A stretch of 64,000 nt of DNA, taken from contig JAWZYV010016607.1 of NCBI GenBank assembly GCA_038373885.1, positions 49,253 through 113,252 on the forward strand, given 5' to 3'. Under the pieces are notes generated by a model. The model did not search any database and had not been told where the DNA came from. It saw only the letters and a list, made by a program, of their open reading frames with translations. This stretch comes from Cheiracanthium punctorium (Eukaryota; Arthropoda; Arachnida; Araneae; Cheiracanthiidae). Within the stretch, counting starts at the first letter, position 1. Every line of letters begins with the position of its first letter. The position numbers and the translations under genes are program-made. Shown here one piece after another: positions 1 through 10,100 of this stretch.

Positions 1-466
1 AAGGGGCCACAAAATCCATATGCCTATTTTCCCCAACCTCTTGGAATATTTTTTTTTTTGTTTTTTGCCTTTTATAACTTTTTAGATTTGCGCATCTAAT
101 ATTCTAAACGGATCACCTAGCACTGTTTAAGCAGAAAACAAAAAAAGTTGCTTACTGCTTAGAAAACAGCTAACAGCTCACCAACAGATCCGCTGTATTA
201 CAATATGTACGCAGCTGATTTTGAAAAGCTAAATTTATGTGCCAGTATTTTTAGAGTCAAAGCTCTTTGGCCAATGACCTTGCGTTTCCTTTATTTGTAT
301 TAAAAAAACATCATCAAGCGAACATCCCTTTTGAAGGCCCCTCTTATTTCTTTAAATTATCATATCACTTTGGTAATTTCGAGCAAAAGACCTGTTTTTT
401 CTTTTTTGTTGTAATTATCACTTACAAACATTTTATGCACTTACAAAGAATGTGCAGATGCATAAT
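1..466. other. AT-rich intergenic DNA, nothing recognised
   Basis: No coding similarity, tRNA or clear repeat structure is visible. The short open frame near 267-482 is low in complexity and has no recognisable domain. Confidence 0.5.
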
Positions 467-649
467 CAGTGGTGTGCATTGACTTCCTGTAAGAGAAGCG
501 GGCTGTGGAAGTAATCTAGGTGAAAAGTCGTAATCTATATGTTTAAAATTAAAAATGTACGGACTTTATGTTAAAAATACATGGACAAAGCGGGGGTGGG
601 TGTTGAATCCCCCCCCCCTACACACACACACCACTTGTGTACGCCACTG
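467..649. mobile_element. Probable hAT-type MITE
   Basis: The segment begins CAGTGGTGTGCA and ends with the reverse complement of CAGTGGCGTACA, so about 10 of 12 terminal bases are inverted. The CAGTG start and short length fit non-autonomous hAT elements. The flanking 8-mers (TGCATAAT and CGCATGGT) match at 5 of 8 positions, so the target duplication is eroded or absent. A run of C and a short CA repeat lie near the right end. There is no coding capacity. Confidence 0.5.
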
Positions 650-1239
650 CGCATGGTAAATATATGGAGCTGAAGTTTCCTGCCACACTTTTCTAGAGTA
701 AGTCAACGCTCGGAAATTTCCTTTTCCTTTCAATAAGGATCTAAATTAGGAATGGCATGGTATACAAAGCTCGAAATGTCAATTGGAATGAGCTGATTTT
801 TCTCATATATCCTAAAGCTCAAAATTAACTTACTTAAATTGACACTATGTGCTTTAATTTTCTCCCCTCTAAAACCGAATGGTCTCAGCCCTCTTGCAAA
901 AATTTTATAATATTTTTTGGATGTCGCTTTCTTTTACTTGTGTATTAATCAGCGCTTTGTGCATTCTTTTACATTCATTATGCAAATGATTCAATAATTA
1001 TTTGTATAAACACTCGAACTAAAAATGAAAATAGATGCTACATTTCAGCTGTAATTCTTATAAAATCCATTTATTACTTCAGTATATGAAATTGAAAACA
1101 CCTTTTTGTTACAAATCAAGTGTTCGATTAATAGCTGAAAACGCCTTTATTAAGAATAATGCTACTTATATCACGAACACAAAAGAGCTATATTGATGAT
1201 TTATTGATGATTTTGTGTTAAGGCAAAGCTACGCGAGAG

Positions 1240-1445
1240 TTATATGCTTAAAAGGTGTGCAATGGGTGGGGACCTCTAACGCGTATTCACGATACATCTG
1301 GAGAAAACCGTCCAAAACTTCAAAACTTAGATGGACAGCAGCACGGCAGGAGAGAACTTTGGACCATCACACTTTTAGCTATCTTACCATATTGTGTGTT
1401 GTGTGTTCTGTCCACTCGTCCATGGTGGGGCCTGATTTATGATTT
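1240..1445 (-). repeat. tRNA-derived SINE, body fragment (family S, copy 1)
   Basis: The segment carries the block TAACGCGTATTCACGATACA followed by CTGGAGAAAACC, which recurs near 24.24 kb and, in reverse orientation, near 45.9, 48.0 and 53.3 kb. In the complete copies this block lies in the body downstream of a tRNA-like head, so this copy lies on the minus strand. Short overlapping open frames here are artefacts of the repeat. Confidence 0.65.
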
Positions 1446-2780
1446 TTTTTTAAATCAAGTAATGTAATTTTGTAATCATTTAAGATAGGGAGACTGTAAA
1501 GTTCCACGAGAAAAGGGACGAAGCGTGAGGAAAAAGAACTTTTTTGGAACTCTTCTACTTCTAGTCAGTGACTTATTTATAGAAAGTATGCACTTTTGCC
1601 CATTCATTGTATAACATATAAAAAAATAATGGTTTTTAATTCTCAAATGAAAAAAAAAATGAAAAGAGGAATAGAGATTGGAAAATACGTCATGTCATTT
1701 TAAAAATAATTCATTCCGCACTGTAGGGATTTCGATATGAGCATTTTTACTGCATTCTGAATTCTATTGTAGTTTTGTATTGTTTTCGTTATAAAATATT
1801 TCAAAGCCTGAGATGAGTCCTTTCCCACAGAAATTCAAGATCCCTCACTAAAATTATTCTTATCTTGTATGGGCACCCATGCTGTGCGCCACTCCATAAA
1901 ACTCACACGTATTTAAGTATTGTAATTGTGATTCTGTATAATTAAGAATGATATAATTAAGTATTGTAATTGTGTAATGATATAATTAAGTATTGTAATT
2001 GTGATTCTGTATTAATTATAGCTAACATCTTTTAAATCATCCAACTTGTGTCCGAACTGAGAGAATTTTCATTACATTATATTTCAATAGCTTATTTTTC
2101 TTTTTAATTCTCTTTATTTCATGGTATTCCCACATGACTAAAGATTCACATTTATCACATATAAGATAGATTGACAGAAAATCTGTTTAACGCCTTTCAA
2201 TGTAAAACTGTAAAACTATCCATCGTTTTAACAAACTTAAGGGAAATTCCAATACACATGAGGATTCTTTTTAAAAACTTTTCTTTGTGTGCGTGTGTGT
2301 GTCTACACTCGAATGTACTAATAGTACATTACTTCTATATGTAAATTTATAAATATAATGCAATCAATACTCTTAAAGGTTTTTTTATGGAAATTAAGGA
2401 CGAATAAATAAGCTTTTGGTGTTGCTGCTGTAATTTTTAATAGTTTAAATTACATTAAAAGAATAATTTTCAGACTGATAGACTATTACTAGTGTTTTCC
2501 GTTTTTTTTTTCCGTTCAATAGATTTTAGTAAATGTACTTAACCATTATAATTCTTAATTCTACCAATGGCACACCCAGTTAAAGTAGAGTATATGGCAT
2601 GCAACAAAATTGGACTTTTTTTCGTAGTAAGAACAACACCGATATCTTCGTTTGTATGACCATTCTTTGTTCCATGATTTGTGTTGTGGTCGTTGATTAA
2701 GCAAATGAAAAAGCCATCACAAAGTTAAGTCACAATAAATAGTGTCTTCTTGACTTTAACCTGTTCACTCCCATAGTTAC
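1446..2780. other. AT-rich intergenic DNA with a short tandem duplication
   Basis: No gene is seen. Around 1910-2020 the phrase TTAAGTATTGTAATTGTG occurs three times with short spacers, a small local tandem repeat. A GT-rich run lies near 2287-2300. The rest is simple AT-rich sequence. Confidence 0.5.
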
Positions 2781-2960
2781 AAGGAGGCGATGGTAGCGAT
2801 TCTCTCTTCTGTTCTCATCGTTGCTTCCACACATGGTTGTTTTAATGCTCTTGTTTCCAGCAAGCGTTTGCGTTGGGCTACATCATAGGCATTGAAGTAC
2901 CCATACGGAAAGCAACGATGGGTACAGAAGGGAGAATAGCTGTCGTCACGTCCTTCATAG
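2780..2960. repeat. Imperfect foldback repeat
   Basis: The arm at about 2795-2828 is the imperfect reverse complement of 2907-2941: both contain TTCTGT followed by CATCGTTGCTT-like sequence, and most positions pair. The similarity weakens outward. The loop is about 80 bp. Open frames on both strands are side effects of the palindrome. It may be a small foldback MITE; no target duplication was identified. Confidence 0.5.
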
Positions 2961-3070
2961 ATGAGATCGTACTTGTTAATCACTTCTTTTATTGCGTGAA
3001 TCTAGCAATAGAAATCTGCACCCCTTTTCAAGTGTCACACATGACACACTCCTTTTCTGCTATATCTTAA

Positions 3071-3468
3071 CGGTGTTATTCGAAAAAGTCATGTGATTTT
3101 GGTACATAATTACAAATAAACTACTTATGCCAGGCACTTCAAAATTTTGAAACTGTCTCTTTACAAGCTGTATTACATACTGCGAAGACAGGCCAATCTG
3201 TATCAGTTTCAATATTTTTAGAAAAAATTCTTAAAAATCGGAAATTTTCGCAAAGCGTGTCACTCTTCGAAAAATCTTGCAGCTCAAATCCATGTTTAAG
3301 AATTTTTTCTGAAAATTTCACAAAAGCCACAGCGTTTTCGCTTATCGTAGTGCGTAAAACAGCTTAGGAAGAACCATCTGGAATTTTTTGGAGACCATGG
3401 TGCTGTTAGTTTATTTCAATTTGTGTACCAAGACTAAAAACAGAGTTCTTTTTTTTCGAAGAACAGCC
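3071..3468. mobile_element. TTAA-target MITE, copy 1
   Basis: A 398-bp segment is flanked on both sides by TTAA (3067-3070 and 3469-3472). Its ends, CGGTGTTATTCGAA and GGCTGTTCTTCGAA (the latter read from the right), are imperfect inverted repeats. A second copy with the same boundaries, inverted relative to this one, lies at 39330-39735. A TTAA duplication is typical of piggyBac and of some Kolobok elements. No transposase is encoded, so it is a non-autonomous derivative. Confidence 0.8.
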
Positions 3469-3472
3469 TTAA

Positions 3473-4139
3473 GGTACGCCACTGACTTCTATTTAGTGAT
3501 GTCTTAAAGTGAATTTTTCAGAAATAGAAAATTTATTCATTTAAAATGGAGGTCTGACTTTATTTTATTTTTTTGTATTGTATATATACTTACATTATAT
3601 TATACTTACATTATATCTATTATTAAAAGTGTTTGATTCTGTCTTTGCGTACATACAAATGTATGCACGTGCTGACTTAATTTTCATTTTTCTTTATTTT
3701 ACCAAATATAAGATCAAAAGGGCCCCCAGATTCAGTCTCGACCCTGGGCCCCGTAAACCCAAGTTACGGCACTGGTCAGGCATTTGAAAATTTTTAGCAT
3801 GCCCGTTTACAAGCTATACTAGACAATGATGAACGATAAACCTGCGAGAGTTAAGAAACTTCCAGAAAGATTTCTTGTACTGTAACATTAGCGTAGCACA
3901 TTCCTAGTAGTATCAATTTCAAAATTTTTCCAAGTGTTCAGTATACCTGCCCAATTCGAACTGCTCGATATTCCATTGTTACGTATGGTACTATAATAAG
4001 ATGCTATTTTACTGCAGTGAAGAACTTCAGACTAGCGTAATAGAATGTATGCAGATATTACTCATCATGTTTAAGTCAATGTAAATAAACCTGTCTTTGA
4101 ATTAGGAAAGTTTAAAGTTCTTCAACTGATTTACGCCTT
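3473..4139. other. Intergenic DNA with a possible transposon end
   Basis: No gene is seen. Near 3720-3775 a GC-rich patch ends in TTACGGCACTG, which resembles a hAT-type terminus, but I could not find its partner. The remainder is AT-rich. Confidence 0.4.
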
Positions 4140-4320
4140 CATAACTAGTCTTAGTAAGATTAGTAATCACTTTCTTCTGAAATTTTTATGAAATCGATGA
4201 GGAAGCCTTGTATATGCTGTTTATGATTGCTTCAGATCAGGCAAATTATTTTCTGAATCGCCGGCAGCGGGGTTCAAATCCCAGACCTTTCGATCTGGAA
4301 TCCGACGCTCTACCACCCTG
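4140..4320 (-). repeat. tRNA-like SINE fragment (copy 2)
   Basis: The bases at about 4256-4316 read on the minus strand as a tRNA-like head: GGTGGTAGAGCG (A-box-like), an anticodon-arm-like GATTCCAGATC, and a T-arm-like GGGATTTGAACCCC. The T-arm loop is inverted relative to a real tRNA, so this is not a functional tRNA gene. The adjoining 4180-4250 resembles 23990-24060, next to another SINE copy, which supports a dispersed repeat rather than a single pseudogene. Confidence 0.55.
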
Positions 4321-4478
4321 AAAACGAAAAGAAATGAATACACTCAAACCTCGTTAGAACAACCATCTCAGGCCACTTAAAAATGACTTAGTAGAGTGAC
4401 TTCTTAAGCGAGTTTATATTAACCCTTTAAAGCGCGGTGTACTTGCCGTGAGGACACAGATCAGACGTTTTGACTGTG

Positions 4479-4672
4479 ATCGGGGCCATCGTGATTCTAC
4501 CGGGCCTGCTTGTGCACTGCGAAAGAGGCCTACGGACGTTTCCTCATTCGTTAGATTCGGCCGTTAGATGACGTATCTAAATGTTGGAACCAATAAGTGA
4601 GCATCCGTAGGCCTCTTTGGATGACTCATCGGAGTGCACAAACAGGCCCGGTAGAACCACGATGGCCCCGTT
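4479..4672. mobile_element. Long-inverted-repeat MITE, possibly Mutator-like
   Basis: Arms at about 4480-4540 and 4608-4672 are inverted copies. Each contains CGGGGCCATCGTG, CTACCGGGCCTG and GAGGCCTACGG, separated by a loop of about 65 bp. Flanking 9-mers agree at 6 of 9 positions (GACTGTGAT and TTGTGTGAT). Long terminal repeats with a duplication of about 9 bp suggest a Mutator-like MITE, but this is weak. The open frame starting at 4617 begins inside the element and shows no known domain. Confidence 0.55.
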
Positions 4673-5052
4673 GTGTGATTTACAGAATAAAGTTGATTTA
4701 AATAAAATACCCAAGGAGGACATAGTTACACGAGAATCCTTTTCTATTGAGCACAAAATTTCCGATAAAAAATTACCAATCATCCGTAAAATGGATGTCA
4801 GAATTACTTTTATCAGTACCGGCATCTGCTACAAAAAAGTAGACAGATTGCCCAAAGTGCTGCCTTTGCCATCGCTCGATTTAACTACCAGCATATACCC
4901 AAGTAGCACAAACTGGTTCAAAAGCCGTAATTTCTACGTTCAGCTAGGACGTTACCATCCCGTACAGATTTACGGTGTCGCTTACGTCAGAATGTCCGGA
5001 CAAAGCACGTACAATGATCGTCGAAATCTGGGTCCAGATCAGTGTTCTCCAC

Positions 5053-5190
5053 ACGTACTTAAAACGTTGTATGCTGCTTAAGCAGGACGTACTTAAAACG
5101 TTGCGTATCTGCTTATGCAGGACGTACTTAAATCGTTGTGTAGCTGCTTATGCAGGACGTACTTAAAACGTTGTGTAGCTGCTTATGCAG
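5053..5190. repeat. 35-bp minisatellite, four units
   Basis: Four near-identical units begin at 5053, 5087, 5122 and 5157 with ACGTACTTAAA and end in CTGCTTAAGCAG or CTGCTTATGCAG, a 12-base palindrome or near-palindrome. The period is 34-35 bp. Each unit could form a small hairpin. No coding role is apparent. Confidence 0.9.
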
Positions 5191-5655
5191 CTATAACCGA
5201 TATTCTACAGCTTTTTTTTTTAAATAAATTACTTCACTTATCTGAATCAACGGCTAATTAATAGGATTAATGCTGCTTATTAAAATTTTCGTAAAAACGG
5301 TGTTCTGATTTAGAAATATATTACAACATTGTTTGTGCAACTTTCATTTAAGTACTAACTGATGTATAAGTATTTTATGTATATATATTAGTTATTGATA
5401 ATTTATTTTCTATTCTATTCAATATCTGATTTTTATGTCAAACATATAACCTTTTAAAAGTCTTGTTTTATATTAAAATTTTATAAATATTGAGAGGTGA
5501 GAGAGCTCTTGAGGAAATGGCTACTTTTTTTTATTTTTTACTGCCAACCTTCTGCCATTGGAAATAAAAAATAATTTGCAATTGGAAAAATATGTAATTC
5601 TAATAAACTTAGGAATTTCAGAGAAAATTAAAAAAAAATTATATATATATGTGCT
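5191..5655. other. AT-rich DNA, nothing recognised
   Basis: Simple AT-rich sequence with poly-T and TA runs. No gene or repeat family is identified. Confidence 0.5.
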
Positions 5656-5659
5656 GTCC

Positions 5660-6015
5660 TGGTTTTTTATAGTAATAAAAAATTGTGTTTTTGTTATGTT
5701 TGTTTGTTCTGTTTTCTATTATTTCTCTTTTTTGTGCGTGTTTGTATTCTTTTCTTCACTTTTTATTTATTTTATTATTTATTTTTGTACTTCTTTCCTT
5801 TCTTTTTATCCCTTTCCTCTCTCAGTGGTTTTGTTCGGCTTTTCTTATGGCAACATGCTTGCTTGTTTATCTCTTCAGTTCCTTGTTGACAAAGGGCTTT
5901 GACTGAGGAAGACCAAAGCAATTTTTGGTCAAAACGTACGTATCTATACTTACCTGTAACATCTTATGTGTGTCTTTTACAAAGTTTTTTATTCACTTCA
6001 TTAAAAATTCCAGGA
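5660..6015 (+). mobile_element. Dispersed repeat with hammerhead-like core, copy 1
   Basis: The repeat has a long pyrimidine-rich 5' part (about 5690-5870), then GGGCTTTG, a ribozyme-like core, then TAACATCTTATGTGTGTC and ACAAAGTTTTTT. The same order recurs at 50815-51121 on this strand and at 20700-20890 on the other. Several overlapping open frames in the T-rich part are composition artefacts. The family is unidentified; ribozymes of this class are known in Penelope-like retroelements and related non-autonomous repeats. Confidence 0.7.
5895..5944 (+). ncRNA. Degenerate hammerhead ribozyme-like motif (copy 1)
   Basis: The order is CTGAGGA (5903-5909), stem II strand GACC (5911-5914), loop, GGTC (5927-5930), AAAA in place of GAAA (5931-5934), stem III CG-TA-CG, then TA with the predicted cleavage after 5942. 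Stem I bases GA (5901-5902) pair with TC (5943-5944). The catalytic strands CUGAUGA and GAAA each carry one change, so this copy is probably inactive. Confidence 0.45.
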
Positions 6016-6260
6016 GTTTCCATTGAAAAACCAGCAGAATTGTTTGCTATACAATGTGCCCTTTTTGTTGGTGTATTATTAGAATGTACTTTCACACTGA
6101 CATAAACAAAATTATTTTCAATGGTAGTTACAAATAATAAGGCACATGCAGATTTTAAGTTTTGTACTTAAATTTTTTTTATTGTATGCATATAAAAATA
6201 ATGTTCATAAAATGCATTCCTCTAATTAAAATGACAAAGCCGAAACTTTTGGCATGCATG
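6016..6260. other. AT-rich DNA, nothing recognised
   Basis: No gene or repeat boundary is seen between the ribozyme-bearing repeat and the next MITE. Confidence 0.4.
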
Positions 6261-6476
6261 TACACCCTCCAAAAAAAGTATTCGAGCAAGAGATAAATTT
6301 CCTACGTTGGTTTCTTGTATTAAAAATTATTTACCATAGAATATGAATTAGGCTATGTATAAATAAGACTTTCCGTATTTCCGTGAAGTTGTGCGTTTTT
6401 CAAAAACTCAATTATTATTCGCAAATCTAAAATAGGAAATTTCACTCTTGCTCGAATACTTTTTTTGGAGGGTGTA
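6261..6476. mobile_element. Tc1/mariner-type MITE, 216 bp
   Basis: The ends are perfect inverted repeats of 32 bp (6261-6292 and 6445-6476), beginning TACACCCTCC and running to GAGCAAGAG, with weaker matching for about 12 more bases. Both ends start with TA, the expected target of the IS630/Tc1/mariner superfamily. The 130-bp centre is AT-rich and non-coding. Perfect ends imply a recently active family. Confidence 0.9.
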
Positions 6477-6599
6477 TATTGCCACTATACTACTAATTGC
6501 AAGATTTTTACACATTTAATGAAATGAACCCGGTCTTTTTTTCAATTTCCCCCTCTGCTTTTATAAGTATCATTTCTATAGGATGAGAATACTTCTTTT

Positions 6600-6830
6600 C
6601 TTGGGGGAAGAAAAAAAAAGTTATTTTATACACTGTTATACAAAATACCTATTTTAAATTGGAAAATAATATTATTTAACTACATTAAAAATATTACCAC
6701 CAATGGATCAATTTTTACTCTTAAGGCACAGGAGATTTCAACAAAGGAATGTCAAAAGAAAAGTATGCAGTTGGATTTTCTTAAAAATTCAGGAACTTAC
6801 GAACTTTTTAGTATATGGCAAACTTCATTG
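6600..6830. repeat. Dispersed AT-rich repeat, copy a
   Basis: This segment resembles 9600-9830: both contain TATTTTA, then CAATTTTTACTCTTAAGG-like sequence, then ACAAAGGAATGTCAAA. A third partial match is near 22030-22070. No ends or coding capacity were defined, so it is reported only as a shared, unclassified repeat. Confidence 0.45.
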
Positions 6831-7197
6831 CAGAGTAAATACTTTTTTTTAAACATACTATTAACTTATCAGCTTTGATATAAATTTTAATACTCACAGG
6901 CTTGACGACTTATTTATTTATTCTTTTCATACTACATCAAATCTAGAGTGCAGATGGCAATTGTGTCACCTATGCCTAATTCAGCACACACAAACATTTG
7001 AAAAAAAAAAACCTTCTTGGCACTTTACCTTATTTCCCTAATCTAGATGATATAAATCAATGTCAATAAAGAGAAAGAAAAAAAGTGTGTTTTCTGAAAA
7101 TGGAGTGAAGATATCTCAAACAAAAGAAATAAGATGGTCAATTTGTAAAATATTTATTCGTCAATTTTTAAAATATTATACAGAAGCAAATTTAATT

Positions 7198-10100
7198 TTA
7201 AAGTAGCTTTTTCTTCTGATAATTCTGCCTGAATGCGGCATGTTTGAGCCAGTCCTTTATTACATCTTCGACGATTTTCGAAGCTACTTCCCTCATTAGG
7301 GGATGTTCCCTTACAGCAACTAAAAAAAAAAAAACAAATTGCATTATATTTTTATGACAAAATTGTACAATCGATACCAATACAATAAAGTAAAGTTTGT
7401 TTATACGTAAAGGGGTAACCTCTGGAAATGAAAAACGTATTTAAGTCCTTCAACTGACAGCCATTTTAAATACTCAAGCAAATACAAAAGAAATTGAATT
7501 CACCTGTGATTAGCCAGATGATATAAGTATTCAATGTGCATTCATGGAATGACAACCACATTGCTCCCACGACTAAATTAAAAAAAGTATACCTACATAT
7601 CCTCTTCAGACCCAACAAAAATCTTGCATGTCAAATTTAAGAGCAATCTCTTAATTAAAAAAAAAAACTATTAACATTTAAAAATGACTAATAAAAAGTG
7701 CATTTTGAAATAATTTTTCGAATAAAATCTTCATTCAGAATTACAATCTCAGTAGTAAAGTACTGTTTTTATCCATAAATGAAAACTAACAAGACACTTT
7801 CAAAGGTAAAGGATGTCTTAACTCTTTGGCTCCTAGGCCCAAGGAAATTTCATATCCATTGGTTCAGAGAGAAATAGCTGGAAAATGCCCCCCCCCCCAT
7901 CTAACGAAAGCGAGCGCACTCATCACTAATTTTTGACAATCGGGAACTTCCCTTTTTGAAGGGGTGATATTCCGATGAAGGTCTAATGTACCTGCCTTTA
8001 ACAACAGATTGACATTGGAATGTAACTTGTAGTGTATAGTCCTGCTACGTTAACGTGAATTCGGTGAGTCCACTGGGGAAATTCGGCAACAGGTAATGCC
8101 CATATTACGTCGTTTCCTTCAATCGGCTTCCAGTTGTCCTCCATCTTTTTCTTCTTTTCTGCAACAAATTCTGCATACTTATTAGAGTTTTCGCATATAT
8201 TTCCTATTAAGCTTTCATCCAACAGCAGCTCGAATGCATCGGTCCAGGATTACCTTCAAAAAAAATTTTTTTCAACATGTTGGAAACTTTTGTTAGAGGA
8301 CCAGGTCAAGGAATTATCACTAATGTCCAATTTTTCACTCTCCGAAGATATTGCTTCCACATTAGCTGGTGGGCATACGATTGATACTGTCTTGATCGGA
8401 AACATTTACCTCGATATCAATATCTGAATCATTCGAATCAGAATTGAATAAAATCTCCTCTATATCTTTTTGGGTCAAACCCTTTCTTTTTCTAAACGAC
8501 ATTTTACAAAATATCTTCTAAATAACTCTAGAAAAAAACATGATGTCTACACCAGAATACACAAGGTAGCAAGAGCAATGACAAAATTTTAACTTCATGC
8601 TTCTCTCCCGCTTGACCAGAAATTTCCCCCAGTGCATAAACCCAATCCACCAAAAATCGTCCCGCCTCATTCTTCAATCTTTTATTTGGACACACCTGCG
8701 CAGGGGGGGGGGGTGCATTCTTCTTCAGCTACCCTCAGCTATTACGGGAACGAACAGACTCGTAGGCTTTCAGCTACTATGGGCATCAGAGTTAAAAGTA
8801 CTTTTCAGCAACTTGAAGTTTGAAAATAAGCAAAAAAGTATTAGCAAATTCAACTTAAGAAATTCCACTAACATTTAAATAATTTGTGTAATGGCAAACG
8901 AAGTTATAAAAATAACAGCAAACAAAACGGATTATACAGAGTGTTGGATTTGCACATTCACACTCGTTAACATTCTTTATTTAAGTGAAGCACTGACACA
9001 TGAATTAAATATGAAAATTAAGAGTTACAAACAATTTTAAAGGCTCACTTTTAACAGGGGAAATAAAAAGGTCTGCAATATGGGTACCTTGGAATTGAAG
9101 AGGTTAAGAAAATCAGGCATGTGCCAGTAGAAATTAAATTTTGGAGCAATTTGTGGAGCAAGAAAAAACACATTTTTGAACAAGAAAAACAGATTTCTGG
9201 AGCAATTTGGAACACAAAAAAGTCACTTATGGAGCACAAGAATGGCAATTTTGAAACACAAAATTCAGGGGACAAAATACTTCAAGGGAAAGGAGAAGTC
9301 ATTTAAGAATGCTAATCTGAAAAATGAAAATTAGGGAGGTTCTTAAAACACTTAGCAACAAAAACTATACATGCACTAACAATTCTTACATAAAAATACA
9401 TCATATTCACATCTACACTATCTTTTTCGCCCCCTCCCCCAATTTAAATTAAAAATTCCATGATATGACCAGTTTTAATTAGAAGTGGTGAATCTAAAGT
9501 CTCGCAAACAAAAGATTTTTCATCCAATTTGACATTGCTTATATAATTTCACATTTTATTTCTACAAGGGTGTGTCAGAAGTTTCAAAAAACAAGTATTA
9601 AAAAGTTCAGTTATTTTATTCAATGTTATACTAAATATCTATTTTAAATAATAAAAAAAAACCTAATATTTACTAAACCTTATAACTACTCCCAGTAGCT
9701 TAAAAAAATTAAATTTCATCAGCTTAAATAAAATTATAAAATTTAAAATACGGGCCAATTTTTATTCTTCAAGTATTAGAGATTACAAAGGAATGTCAAA
9801 GGAAAAATTTCCGCTTTTAAGATTGATGGATAAAAGATTGAAATTAGAATGCTTGGAATGTGCAATGCAATTTTTTTAATACAAATTTGGGAGATTTAAA
9901 GCGTTTTTTAGCACATGGAAAAATTTCAAATTACACTTTTGGTGAATTTGGAGCAAAAATGTCCAAAAATGATCTTTTTGTAGCAGATTGGAGCATCATC
10001 ATTGATTTGGAGCAGCTGGCACATCCCTTTAAAATGCACCTTGTACTTTAAATGTGTATGGAAGCCTAAGTATTAACAGTGTGACAATCCAAGACTGATC

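Noticed and set aside
4256..4316. A tRNA gene on the minus strand.
   Set aside because: The T-arm loop is inverted and the stems do not close; it fits a SINE head better.
4617..5081. A 154-codon open frame as a gene.
   Set aside because: It begins inside an inverted-repeat MITE and ends in the 35-bp minisatellite, with no recognisable domain.
5558..5906. Overlapping hydrophobic open frames as small membrane proteins.
   Set aside because: They arise from the T-rich part of a dispersed repeat that recurs at 50.8 kb with different frames.
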